Assembly (NCBI GenBank): GCA_004283105.1
Contig: SHLN01000003.1
Coordinates: 1-29,668, forward strand
From: Acidimicrobiia bacterium
GTDB lineage: Bacteria; Actinomycetota; Acidimicrobiia; Spongiisociales; SHLN01
Direction of reading: 5' to 3'
DNA length: 29,668 bases
Numbering within the stretch: position 1 is the first letter of the stretch; each line of letters opens with the position of its first letter. Both the position numbers and the translations under genes were made by a program. The notes under the pieces are model-generated. The model saw only the letters and a list, made by a program, of their open reading frames with translations. It was not told the origin of the DNA and did not search any database. Positions 14,498 to 21,731 of the stretch are shown piece by piece.

Positions 14498-14802
14498 CGC
14501 TCATCCTTCCCGGAGATGGCCTCCACGAGGTCGCCAAAGTCCATCTCGATACATTCCGGGCCCGCAATCAAGATGTAATCGGTCTGTGGATGAAGGGTTG
14601 CCAGGTGGGCGGCCTCCCGCAACCTTCTCTTCGCCCGATTCCGATTGACTGCGTTGCCTACTTTCTTACCGGCGACGATACCCAGTCGGGGCACCGTCGA
14701 AGGTCCTTCCAGCATCAGAACGGTCAGCCCGACTGATCGAAACCGGCGGCCCCGGCGGTAAACCCGCTGGAAGTCGTCCCGGCTTCGGAGTGAAACGAAT
14801 CG
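14494..14802 (-). CDS. rnpA: Ribonuclease P protein component (start codon not identifiable)
   Basis: The protein subunit of RNase P, which with the RNA subunit matures tRNA 5' ends. The family signature GKKVGNAVNRNRAKRRLRE is intact. The conserved first helix RDDFQRVYRRGRRF is encoded upstream of the only in-frame ATG (14715), so a protein begun there would lose it. From 14715 upstream the frame has no ATG, GTG or TTG, and stays open through all of rpmH (+1 frame relative to rpmH) until a TGA overlapping the rpmH ATG. The start given, just after the rpmH stop, is a placeholder for a product of about 100 aa; most RnpA are 105-125 aa, so the true start may lie inside rpmH. Non-standard initiation, a frameshift from rpmH, or a sequence error are possible. 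Confidence 0.85.
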   Translation of the reverse strand, partial: RFVSLRSRDDFQRVYRRGRRFRSVGLTVLMLEGPSTVPRLGIVAGKKVGNAVNRNRAKRRLREAAHLATLHPQTDYILIAGPECIEMDFGDLVEAISGKDER

Positions 14803-14806
14803 TTGG

Positions 14807-14941
14807 CTACGCCGCGAGGCGTTTCCGACCTTTCGATCGGCGACGCCGCAGTACTTCGCGACCCGCTCGGGTACGCATACGGGCGCGAAAACCGTGCTTG
14901 CGCTTCCGGCGTCGGTTCTTAGGTTGATATGTTCGTTTCAT
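14807..14941 (-). CDS. rpmH: 50S ribosomal protein L34
   Basis: A 44-aa, very basic L34 beginning MKRTYQPKNRRRKRKHGF, continuing with RARMRTRAGREVLRRRRSKG and ending KRLAA; all conserved family positions are present. It is the first gene of the minus-strand run rpmH-rnpA-yidD-yidC-jag-rsmG-parA-parB. A promoter with TTGACT and TAGTCT lies immediately upstream, which would leave a leader of about 14 bases. No strong Shine-Dalgarno is seen (GGGATCT). Confidence 0.98.
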   Translation of the reverse strand: MKRTYQPKNRRRKRKHGFRARMRTRAGREVLRRRRSKGRKRLAA

Positions 14942-14961
14942 AGATCCCGTTCGACCGGAGA

Positions 14962-14990
14962 AGACTACGGACGGCGCCGCTATAAGTCAA
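14962..14990 (-). promoter_or_regulatory. rpmH promoter
   Basis: On the minus strand, TTGACT (14985-14990) and TAGTCT (14962-14967) are 17 bases apart. The expected transcription start, about 14955, is 14 bases from the rpmH ATG. The -35 is near consensus, the -10 weaker. Confidence 0.55.
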
Positions 14991-15000
14991 AGAACTACGC

Positions 15001-15028
15001 CCGCTACCCGCTACCCGCTGTCCGCTAC
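15001..15028. repeat. Heptamer tandem array, unit CCGCTAC
   Basis: Four consecutive units (third is CCGCTGT), followed by CCGCCGG. It lies ten bases beyond the rpmH -35 and 13 bases before a DnaA box. The same unit forms the array at 24758-24788. Confidence 0.85.
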
Positions 15029-15041
15029 CCGCCGGAGTCTT

Positions 15042-15050
15042 TGTGGACAA
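15042..15050 (-). promoter_or_regulatory. DnaA box (TTGTCCACA on minus strand)
   Basis: TGTGGACAA is the reverse complement of TTGTCCACA, the preferred DnaA box in Streptomyces and related high-GC actinobacteria. It is isolated, 391 bases from the main cluster upstream of dnaA. Confidence 0.65.
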
Positions 15051-15333
15051 CAGACTCCACCGAAGCTCTCCCGTGGATCCGGATTCGGCTCTGGTTCGGC
15101 GGGAAGCGGGAAGCCGGCCGCGGGTAGCGAATCGAGCGCTCGCCCATGTTGCGCCTCGAAAAGGCCCCGGAAGCGGCGTGCTCGCGAATGTTTTCCTAGA
15201 CCTGCGAAAATCGGGGACCGCCGAAATGCGTCGTTCGCGCGAATCTGAAGCCACGCGAAACCGCCGTTTCTCCGCTGGAATCGCGCCCGCTGCGTTTAGC
15301 ACTAAGACGCGGGTAGCTCCGTTTTTGTCGTTC

Positions 15334-15362
15334 TTGAGGGGTTGGGGAACCGTTCATATAAT
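15334..15362 (+). promoter_or_regulatory. dnaA promoter
   Basis: TTGAGG (15334-15339), a 17-base spacer and a perfect TATAAT (15357-15362). The transcription start would be about 15369, leaving a leader of about 119 bases that carries an inverted repeat and three DnaA boxes. Autoregulation by DnaA is the likely consequence. Confidence 0.75.
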
Positions 15363-15399
15363 GCCGCGGCGCTGGACCGAGATTTCTTCCCGGCGGACC

Positions 15400-15420
15400 G
15401 GTAACAAAGGGGCTGTTACC
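15400..15420. repeat. Inverted repeat in dnaA leader (GGTAACA N7 TGTTACC)
   Basis: Perfect 7-bp arms separated by seven bases, inside the predicted dnaA leader about 30 bases after the transcription start and 13 bases before the DnaA boxes. It could be an operator for a dimeric regulator or an RNA hairpin. Confidence 0.6.
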
Positions 15421-15433
15421 AACTGCACCTCGG

Positions 15434-15466
15434 TTCTCCACACGCTGTGGATAATTCTGTGGACGA
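15434..15466. promoter_or_regulatory. Cluster of three DnaA boxes upstream of dnaA
   Basis: TTCTCCACA (15434-15442, plus), TGTGGATAA (15446-15454, minus, perfect TTATCCACA) and TGTGGACGA (15458-15466, minus, TCGTCCACA). All fit the actinobacterial consensus (T/C)(T/C)NTCCACA and start exactly 12 bases apart. The cluster ends 21 bases before the dnaA start and is probably used for autoregulation and perhaps origin assembly. Confidence 0.75.
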
Positions 15467-15487
15467 TTTGAGATAGGCGGAGGACAG

Positions 15488-16840
15488 TTGAAACCCCAAT
15501 CAGTTACTGGTGCCTGGGACCAATATCGGCAGGCACTCCGCAATCGCGTGACCCCGGTTACCTGGCAAACCTGGCTGGAACCCCTCGAGTTCCTGCAGGA
15601 AGAGTCGGGCACGCTGTCGATATCGACACCGAGCGAATTCCATTTGCGCTGGGTCAGCGAGAAGTACGGAACACTGTTGTCACAGGTGGCGACCGATATC
15701 TTCGACGCGTCCGAGGTCCAGCTGGAGGCTCGCCCGGCAGACATCAACCTCTCGGCCTCTGAGATCCTGGAGGAAGAGCCCCGCGCCGAACCGGTCCTCG
15801 TCGAGCCCGGCATCGAACCCTCGTCGGCGCCGAAGTACTCCTTTGAGAACTTCATCGTGGGGCCCTCCAATCGCTTTGCGTACGCGGCCGCCATGGCGGT
15901 GGCCGAGCAACCCGGCAAGCACTACAACCCGTTGTTCATCTACGGGCCGGCCGGTTTGGGCAAGACCCACCTCCTCCATTCGGTGGCGGCGCAATCGCGG
16001 GAGATCAATCCCGGCCTCGTCATGCGATACGTGACCTCGGAAGACTTCTTCAACGACTTTGTCGACGGAATCCGGCGCAAGCGGATGGACGAGTTCAAGA
16101 ATCGCTACCGCCGGATCGACATCCTCCTACTCGACGATGTCCAGTTCTTCGAAGGCAAGGAGCAGATCCTCGAGGAGTTCTTCCACACGTTCAACACACT
16201 TCATCAGGCAGGCAGCCAGCTGGTGATCACCTCTGATCGGCACCCCCGCCATCTCTCAACCCTCGAAGACCGGCTCCGCAGCCGTTTCGAATGGGGCCTC
16301 CTGACCGACATTCAGCCTCCCGATGTCGAAACCCGCCTCGCCATCCTCCACAAGAACGCCGAGTTCGCCCCCCGGGAGGTTCCCGAATCCGTTCTCGAAT
16401 TCATCGCCTCCCATGTTCCCAACAACATCCGGGAGTTGGAGGGCGCTCTCACTCGCATTACCGCCTATGCGGCCCTCACTCAGCAGGAAATCACTCTCGA
16501 CATGGCCACCGACGTCCTGCAGGATCTCATTCCGACTGCCAGCCAGCGCACCCTCCATCCCGAGGAGATCATCGGCGCAACCGCCGCGGCCACCGGTCTG
16601 AGTCCGGCCGACCTCATCGGCCCGAGCCGTCGCCAGCCGCTCGTACGAGCTCGCCAAACCGCCATGTACCTGTGCCGGGAGTTGACAGACCTCTCCCTTC
16701 CCAAGATTGGCCGCGCCTTCGGTGGCCGGGACCACACCACGGTCATGCACGCCCTCGATCGAGTGAAGGCGCTCATGGTTGAGGACAAGGCAACGTTCGA
16801 TCAGGTGACCGCTCTCTCCCAGAACCTCCGGGGCGGTTGA
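15488..16840 (+). CDS. dnaA: Chromosomal replication initiator protein DnaA
   Basis: A 450-aa initiator ATPase with four domains: domain I (about 1-85, helicase/partner contacts), a short acidic domain II (about 90-115, shorter than in Streptomyces), domain III AAA+ (about 118-330) with Walker A GPAGLGKT (153-160), Walker B LLLDDVQF (213-220) and sensor and arginine-finger segments, and domain IV with the DNA-binding signature GGRDHTTVMHALDRV near residue 415. TTG 15488 is chosen, with GGAGG four bases upstream; it gives a normal N-terminus. Its own leader carries DnaA boxes. Confidence 0.98.
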   Translation: MKPQSVTGAWDQYRQALRNRVTPVTWQTWLEPLEFLQEESGTLSISTPSEFHLRWVSEKYGTLLSQVATDIFDASEVQLEARPADINLSASEILEEEPRAEPVLVEPGIEPSSAPKYSFENFIVGPSNRFAYAAAMAVAEQPGKHYNPLFIYGPAGLGKTHLLHSVAAQSREINPGLVMRYVTSEDFFNDFVDGIRRKRMDEFKNRYRRIDILLLDDVQFFEGKEQILEEFFHTFNTLHQAGSQLVITSDRHPRHLSTLEDRLRSRFEWGLLTDIQPPDVETRLAILHKNAEFAPREVPESVLEFIASHVPNNIRELEGALTRITAYAALTQQEITLDMATDVLQDLIPTASQRTLHPEEIIGATAAATGLSPADLIGPSRRQPLVRARQTAMYLCRELTDLSLPKIGRAFGGRDHTTVMHALDRVKALMVEDKATFDQVTALSQNLRGG

Positions 16841-17104
16841 CTCCATGTCTGATATCAGTCCGCTCTTTCCATCACCCACACCCGGTGTGGAAAACCCCTC
16901 GTGGCCTGTTGACGCCCGCCGAGTTGTCCCCAGCTCGGCACTGCTTGCGTCCGAGCCGGTGGATAGGCTCAGGATTCATACACATGCCGGCATCACAGAA
17001 ACGCCCCATTCTTTGGGACCTTCGAGCCGGTTTCCCACAATCCACACCCCCTACTACTACGTCTACCAATCAACTAGAAGAAAAGAAGAAGAAGGAGACA
17101 GCCT
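16841..17104. other. oriC: dnaA-dnaN intergenic region, likely oriC
   Basis: A 264-bp non-coding gap in the position of oriC in Mycobacterium and Streptomyces. It holds a consensus DnaA box on the minus strand (16886-16894, TGTGGAAAA = TTTTCCACA) inside a CCACACC-C-GGTGTGG palindrome (16876-16890), a one-mismatch TTGTCCCCA (16924-16932), a weaker GGTGGATAG (16958-16966), and two overlapping boxes next to CTA repeats (see the unwinding element). A purine-rich stretch leads into the dnaN ribosome site AAGGAG (17092-17097). It is smaller than the roughly 0.6-1 kb Streptomyces origin, and high box density is not seen. Confidence 0.75.
17031..17068. promoter_or_regulatory. Candidate basal unwinding element: DnaA boxes, C-run and DnaA-trio repeats
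   Basis: TTTCCCACA (17031-17039) and CAATCCACA (17038-17046) are overlapping DnaA-box-like 9-mers with a 7-bp offset, followed by CCCC (17047-17050) and CTACTACTACGTCTACCA (17051-17068). DnaA box, GC-rich spacer, then CTA/TAG trinucleotides is the layout described for the Bacillus subtilis origin unwinding element. The boxes have one and two mismatches to TTWTNCACA. Confidence 0.6.
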
Positions 17105-18187
17105 GTGCACTTGAGAGCTGAACACGACGATCTCGCCGATGTGCTTGCGAGAGCAACACGGGCTGTCGGGACCCGTGCCCCCGTTGAGGTGTTGCAGGGA
17201 ATCCTGTGCGAGGTCCAGGGCAATCGTCTCCGTGTGACCGGTAGTGACCTGGAAATGACCGTCCACACGAGCCTCGAGGTGGAGACGCTCGAAGAGGGCA
17301 AGGCTGTGATCCCAGCGCGGTTGGCGGCCGAGGCCGTACGCAAGCTCCCCCCCGGCGCGGTCACCATCCGCACGGACGAGGGCGAGGTCGAAATTACCGG
17401 CAACGGACCCAGCTTTCGACTCAGGCAGCTGGCCGTCGATGACTTTCCCAGGCTGGTAGCCGAGGATGCCGAAACTGGCGGCATCCAGGTGGATGGGGAC
17501 GAGGTAGTGCGGGCCATTGGTCAGGTCTCTGTCGCCGCCTCGCACGATGATGCCAGGCCGATTCTGACCGGTGTGCTCTTCGAGCCGAACGAAGGGGCGC
17601 TTCGTCTGGTGGCGACCGATTCGTATCGGTTGGCGGTTCGGGACCTTCCCGGCGTCGAGCCGGGCGGGACCGGTCTCGTCCCCGTGCGGGGCCTGCGAGA
17701 GCTCGGACGCACGATCGGTGCCGAGAAGGTGAATGTGAATGTTGGCGATCGGGAGGCGAGCTTTTCCTCGGATCGGGGATCTCTGACGGTCCGGCTCATC
17801 GAGGGTGCCTTCCCGAACTATCGCCAGCTCATTCCCGACACGTACGCCAATCGGTTGACCGTGGCCAAGAGTGCCATCCTCGATGCGATCGACCGGGCTT
17901 CGCTTGTGGCCGAGGATCACATCCCGGTCCGGCTCGAAATGAGTGACGGGGGAGTCGACGTCAGCGTGACCCGCCAGGAAGTTGGCGGGACGGCCGAGCG
18001 GGTCGAGGGGGAGTACACGGGAGAGAAGATGACCATTGCCTTCAATCCCCGGTACTTGAGTGATGGCGTCAGTGCGATCGAGGATGACGAGGTCGTGTTC
18101 GAGGTTCTCGATGGGCTGAAGCCGGGGATCCTGCGGGGAGCAAGCTCGCCCGACTTCCTCTATCTGTTGATGCCGGTCCGGCTCTAG
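17105..18187 (+). CDS. dnaN: DNA polymerase III sliding clamp (beta)
   Basis: A 360-aa beta clamp, normal length, with three repeated clamp domains. Recognised stretches are the N-terminal ALxxVLARATRAVGTRAPVEV-like start of domain 1, RILTGVLFE and VATDSYRLAVRDLP in domain 2 (the segment DSYRLA is strongly conserved), EGAFPNYRQLIP in domain 2-3 and the C-terminal LMPVRL, part of the protein-binding pocket. GTG 17105 follows AAGGAG at seven bases. It is followed after four bases by recF, so the two are co-transcribed. Confidence 0.98.
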   Translation: MHLRAEHDDLADVLARATRAVGTRAPVEVLQGILCEVQGNRLRVTGSDLEMTVHTSLEVETLEEGKAVIPARLAAEAVRKLPPGAVTIRTDEGEVEITGNGPSFRLRQLAVDDFPRLVAEDAETGGIQVDGDEVVRAIGQVSVAASHDDARPILTGVLFEPNEGALRLVATDSYRLAVRDLPGVEPGGTGLVPVRGLRELGRTIGAEKVNVNVGDREASFSSDRGSLTVRLIEGAFPNYRQLIPDTYANRLTVAKSAILDAIDRASLVAEDHIPVRLEMSDGGVDVSVTRQEVGGTAERVEGEYTGEKMTIAFNPRYLSDGVSAIEDDEVVFEVLDGLKPGILRGASSPDFLYLLMPVRL

Positions 18188-18191
18188 CGCG

Positions 18192-19286
18192 GTGCGGCTC
18201 GACTGGATCGAGCTGCGGGAGTTTCGCAGTTATCCACAGTTGGATTTTCGTCCCGATCCGGGCACGAATCTGCTGGTGGGCGACAACGGGGCCGGCAAGA
18301 CGAACCTGCTGGAAGCCATCACCTATCTGAGCACCCTGCGGTCATTCCGCAAGGCACCCGATGACGCACTCATCGCCACCGGATCCGACGAGGCGGTCAT
18401 TCGTGGGGGCATCGCGGGACCCGTCTCGGAACACACGATCGAAGTGCTCCTATCCCGTCTCCAACGTCGACGCGTGCAGCTCGATGGCAAGCGCCCCTCC
18501 CGAAACGCAGAACTGCGCGCCCGGCTCCGGTGTGTGACGTTTCTCCCCGACGACCTCGAGTTGACGAAGGGGAGTGCCGGGCAGCGCCGTGGACTGCTCG
18601 ACGATCTGGCGGCCCAGCTGCGGCCCACCGCCGCGGCCGATCAGGGCGATTTCGATCGGGCGCTCCGTCAACGCAACGCCTTGCTCAGAGCCGAAGGACC
18701 GATGGCGGACATCGACGCATTGGCGAGCTTCGAAGCCGCCATCGCGACGAGTGGAGCGAGTGTGGTCGCCCATCGATGGGCAACCGCGGCGGCCATGACA
18801 CCGTTTCTGCAGGCTGCATACCGCTCGCTCGGGCCCGACACCGTGAGCTGGCGCTATGAGTCTGCCTGGGCGACCGGGGAGGCCTCAGAAGACGATCTCG
18901 CCGGGCTGCTTGCAGCCGAACTGGCTGCTCGCCGACGACAGGACATGGAACGCCGGATGACAACGGTCGGTCCCCAGCGTGACGAACCACGGTTGCTGCT
19001 CGGAGACCGCGACTCGCGCACCCATGCCAGCCAGGGGGAGCAGCGGTCCCTGGTTCTCGCGCTGCGCCTGGCTGCCTTCGACCTGCTCTCGAACGAATAT
19101 GACGAACCGCCGATACTCATTCTCGACGACGTCTTTTCCGAACTGGACGCCGGCCGGGCCACCGCCATCATCGACCGGCTGCCCGGTGCCCAGGCGTTCC
19201 TGTCCAGTGCCCGCCACGACGACGTGGGCGACATCGGGGGGACGTACTGGAACGTGGATCCGTCCGGTACCGTGGTGGAACAATGA
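18192..19286 (+). CDS. recF: DNA replication and repair protein RecF
   Basis: A 364-aa SMC-like ATPase that helps load RecA at gaps. Walker A is GDNGAGKT (30-37) in the conserved LLVGDNGAGKTNLLEAI; ABC signature HASQGEQRSLVLALRLA; Walker B and D-loop ILILDDVFSELD. The RecF-specific FLPDDLELTKGS is present. GTG 18192 lies four bases after the dnaN stop with no separate ribosome site, which suggests translational coupling. The stop overlaps the next gene as ATGA. Confidence 0.97.
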   Translation: MRLDWIELREFRSYPQLDFRPDPGTNLLVGDNGAGKTNLLEAITYLSTLRSFRKAPDDALIATGSDEAVIRGGIAGPVSEHTIEVLLSRLQRRRVQLDGKRPSRNAELRARLRCVTFLPDDLELTKGSAGQRRGLLDDLAAQLRPTAAADQGDFDRALRQRNALLRAEGPMADIDALASFEAAIATSGASVVAHRWATAAAMTPFLQAAYRSLGPDTVSWRYESAWATGEASEDDLAGLLAAELAARRRQDMERRMTTVGPQRDEPRLLLGDRDSRTHASQGEQRSLVLALRLAAFDLLSNEYDEPPILILDDVFSELDAGRATAIIDRLPGAQAFLSSARHDDVGDIGGTYWNVDPSGTVVEQ

Positions 19287-19582
19287 GCCTCGATCCAATC
19301 AGCGATCTACTGACGCCGTTCCTGGAGAAACTGGGCGTGGCGGCACCAGATACGGCCGCCCGCCTCACCACGGAATGGGAAGCGCTCGCCGGAGAGCCGT
19401 GGGCCACCCAGACGAGGCCGTCCGGCCTCCGGTCGGGCGAATTGCTCGTCGACGTTGTCGACGCGGCAACCGTGTCGCTGCTCCGGTATCGCACCGGCGA
19501 ACTGCTCGAACGACTCGACGCGCAGCTCGGTGAGGGAACGGTCGAAGTGGTCAGGTTGCGGGTTGCCCGGCAACCGTTTTGA
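19283..19582 (+). CDS. dciA: DciA-like protein (DUF721), probable replicative helicase loader
   Basis: A 99-aa DUF721 protein. The family (DciA) helps load the replicative helicase DnaB in bacteria without DnaC/DnaI. Typical features are the WEALAGEPWATQTRP segment and the GELLVDVVDAATVSLLRYR strand-helix pair of the KH-like domain. It is much shorter than mycobacterial Rv0004 (187 aa): only the core domain is present, without the basic extension. The ATG overlaps the recF stop (ATGA). Place between recF and gyrB is the usual actinobacterial one. The loading role is known for the family, inferred here. Confidence 0.88.
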   Translation: MSLDPISDLLTPFLEKLGVAAPDTAARLTTEWEALAGEPWATQTRPSGLRSGELLVDVVDAATVSLLRYRTGELLERLDAQLGEGTVEVVRLRVARQPF

Positions 19583-19732
19583 GTGACCGCCGGAGGCCCC
19601 CCGCCCACCGGACGACACCGCTCGCCGCGGCGCCGGACGAAGCAGCGGGGCAGGCGAGAAATCGACCCTTCCGATGGTGAGATTTGCGGGCAGGTTCACC
19701 CCTCCGCAACCACGGAAAGTGCCCGAGATAGC

Positions 19733-19762
19733 TTGGGTTTATGGCACCCCGGCTGGTATAAT
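19733..19762 (+). promoter_or_regulatory. gyrBA promoter (extended -10)
   Basis: A perfect TATAAT (19757-19762) preceded by TGG (extended -10 TGn) and by TTGGGT (19733-19738) at 18 bases. The transcription start would be about 19769, leaving a leader of about 30 bases. The rest of the 217-bp gap (19583-19732) shows no gene; a frame across it is not credible. Confidence 0.7.
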
Positions 19763-19775
19763 TACAAATCTGTAA
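19762..19775. promoter_or_regulatory. Small dyad TTACA N4 TGTAA at gyrB transcription start
   Basis: Five-base perfect arms spanning the predicted start point of gyrBA transcription. It might be an operator or initial-transcription element, but arms this short occur by chance. Confidence 0.25.
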
Positions 19776-19799
19776 ATAACCTCGAAATCGGTCGGTCGC

Positions 19800-21731
19800 G
19801 TGGCAACAACAACCAAGAAGTCGTCGTCAGACGCGTCCTATGACGCCAGCGACATCACCATCCTCGAAGGCCTGGAGGCGGTCAGAAAACGGCCTGCCAT
19901 GTACATCGGGTCGACCGGTCCCAAGGGCCTCCACCACCTCATTTGGGAAGTTGTGGACAACTCGGTTGACGAGGCCATGGCCGGGTTTGCCTCCGCCATC
20001 GAAGTCACGCTGCTGGGCGACGGGGGAGTGCGAGTCAAGGACAACGGGCGGGGCATTCCCGTCGACAAGCACAAGAAGGCCAAGCAGTCGGCGCTCACCA
20101 CCGTCCTGACCACCCTTCATGCCGGCGGGAAGTTCGAGGCCGGCGCCTACACGGTCTCCGGGGGCTTGCACGGCGTCGGCGTCTCGGTCGTCAACGCGCT
20201 CTCGAGCCGGCTCGAGGCTCTCGTCGTCCGCGACGGGTTCCAATGGACACAGAGCTACACGCTCGGTAAGCCGGACGCGGCCGTCAAGAAGGGAAAAGCG
20301 GCCAAACGAACCGGGACCACCATCACGTTCTGGGCCGATCCGGACATCTTCTCCGAAACGACCGACTACAGCCACGCCACGGTGGCCTCCCGCCTCAAAG
20401 AGATGGCGTTCCTCAACAAGGGTCTCGAGATCAAGCTCATCGATGAGCGCGACCCGGAGATCGAAGACGAGGTCTTCAAGTACAAGGGAGGCCTCGTCGA
20501 TTTCATCAAATACCTCAATAGCTCTCGGGAGCCGCTTCACGCCAGAGTCTTCGACGCCGAGACTGTGGGAGAAGACGGCGAGCTGGAGTTGGCCATGCAA
20601 TGGACTGGCGGCTACACCGAAACGGTCCTCACCTTTGCCAACAACATCAACACCCATGAGGGTGGTACTCATGAAGAGGGTCTCCGACGGGCGTTGACGA
20701 GAGCCGTGAACGACTTCGCCAAGGCCAAGAACCTCATCAAGGACAAAGACCCGGCACTGCAGGGGGAGGACATCCGCGAGGGCCTCACCGCCGTGTTGTC
20801 CGTCAAGGTCCGCCAGCCTCAGTTCGAGGGCCAGACGAAGACCAAGCTCGGTAACACCGAGATCCGGTCATTTGTCGAGGTCTCCCTCAACAAGGCCATC
20901 CCGGAGTGGTTGGAACGCCACCCGGGGGATGGCCGCAAGATCGTTGACAAGTGCCTGACCGCCGCCCGGGCCCGCATGGCCGCCCGACAGGCCCGCGACC
21001 TGACCCGTCGGAAGAGCCTGCTCGAGTCCGGAGGCCTTCCCGGCAAGCTGGCCGATTGCTCGTCGCGTGACCCGGACGAATCCGAGTTGTTCATCGTCGA
21101 GGGCGACTCTGCGGCCGGTCCCGCCAAACAGGCCCGTGATTCCCGGACCCAGGCGATTCTCCCCATTCGCGGCAAGATCCTCAACGTCGAGAAAGCTCGC
21201 CTGCCGAAGGTGCTCCAGAACAACGAGATTCAGGCCCTCATCACCGCGGTCGGGGCAAACATCGGCGACGAGTTCGACCTCGAGAAGGCGCGCTATCACA
21301 AGATCGTGCTGTTGACCGATGCCGATGTCGACGGAGCGCACATTCGCACGCTGTTGCTCACATTCTTCTTTCGCCACATGCGCCAGCTCATCGAAGCCGG
21401 CTTTGTCTACATCGCTCAACCGCCCCTCTACCGGGTCAAACACGGCAAGCAGGTCACCTACCTCAAGGACGATGGTGAGCTGGAGGCGTTTCGCAAGGAG
21501 CACAAGGGCAAGAAGGCGAGCGTCAACCGCTTCAAGGGACTCGGCGAGATGAACGCCGATCAGCTGTGGCCGACGGCCATGGACCCGGCCACCCGGACGC
21601 TCATGCGGGTTGAGCTGGAGGACGCGTTCCTGGCCGGAGAGATCTTCAGCACCCTGATGGGCGACAACGTCGAGGGCCGCCGCACCTTCATTCAGCAGAA
21701 CGCCAAAGACGTTCGCTTCCTGGACATCTAG
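19800..21731 (+). CDS. gyrB: DNA gyrase subunit B
   Basis: A 643-aa ATPase subunit of gyrase. GHKL motifs are EVVDNSVDEAM, DNGRGIPV and SGGLHGVGVSVVNALS; the TOPRIM domain begins EGDSAAGPAKQARD (Ala instead of the usual Gly at the fifth residue) and continues ILPIRGKILNVEKA and TDADVDGAHI. The C-terminal GyrA-binding part ends RTFIQQNAKDVRFLDI. GTG 19800 has no recognisable ribosome site in its short leader. The stop overlaps the gyrA start (TAGTG), giving coupled equal synthesis. Length and lack of insertion fit the actinobacterial type. Confidence 0.98.
   Translation: MATTTKKSSSDASYDASDITILEGLEAVRKRPAMYIGSTGPKGLHHLIWEVVDNSVDEAMAGFASAIEVTLLGDGGVRVKDNGRGIPVDKHKKAKQSALTTVLTTLHAGGKFEAGAYTVSGGLHGVGVSVVNALSSRLEALVVRDGFQWTQSYTLGKPDAAVKKGKAAKRTGTTITFWADPDIFSETTDYSHATVASRLKEMAFLNKGLEIKLIDERDPEIEDEVFKYKGGLVDFIKYLNSSREPLHARVFDAETVGEDGELELAMQWTGGYTETVLTFANNINTHEGGTHEEGLRRALTRAVNDFAKAKNLIKDKDPALQGEDIREGLTAVLSVKVRQPQFEGQTKTKLGNTEIRSFVEVSLNKAIPEWLERHPGDGRKIVDKCLTAARARMAARQARDLTRRKSLLESGGLPGKLADCSSRDPDESELFIVEGDSAAGPAKQARDSRTQAILPIRGKILNVEKARLPKVLQNNEIQALITAVGANIGDEFDLEKARYHKIVLLTDADVDGAHIRTLLLTFFFRHMRQLIEAGFVYIAQPPLYRVKHGKQVTYLKDDGELEAFRKEHKGKKASVNRFKGLGEMNADQLWPTAMDPATRTLMRVELEDAFLAGEIFSTLMGDNVEGRRTFIQQNAKDVRFLDI

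Larger units (their letters stand above)
14942..15487. other. rpmH-dnaA divergent control region
   Basis: A 546-bp gap with no credible gene. From left to right it holds the rpmH promoter, a CCGCTAC heptamer array, a TTGTCCACA-type DnaA box, about 280 bp with no feature I recognise apart from two lone GCGGGTAGC copies (near 15118 and 15309), the dnaA promoter, a 7+7 inverted repeat and three DnaA boxes just before dnaA. It may contribute to oriC, but the better unwinding element lies on the other side of dnaA. Confidence 0.8.

Noticed and set aside
15043..15471. 142-codon open frame across the rpmH-dnaA gap
   Set aside because: It contains the dnaA promoter, inverted repeat and DnaA boxes, has no ribosome site and shows no family resemblance; it is control DNA.
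19583..19843. 86-codon frame between dciA and gyrB
   Set aside because: It runs over the gyrB promoter and start, and its product has no recognisable motif.
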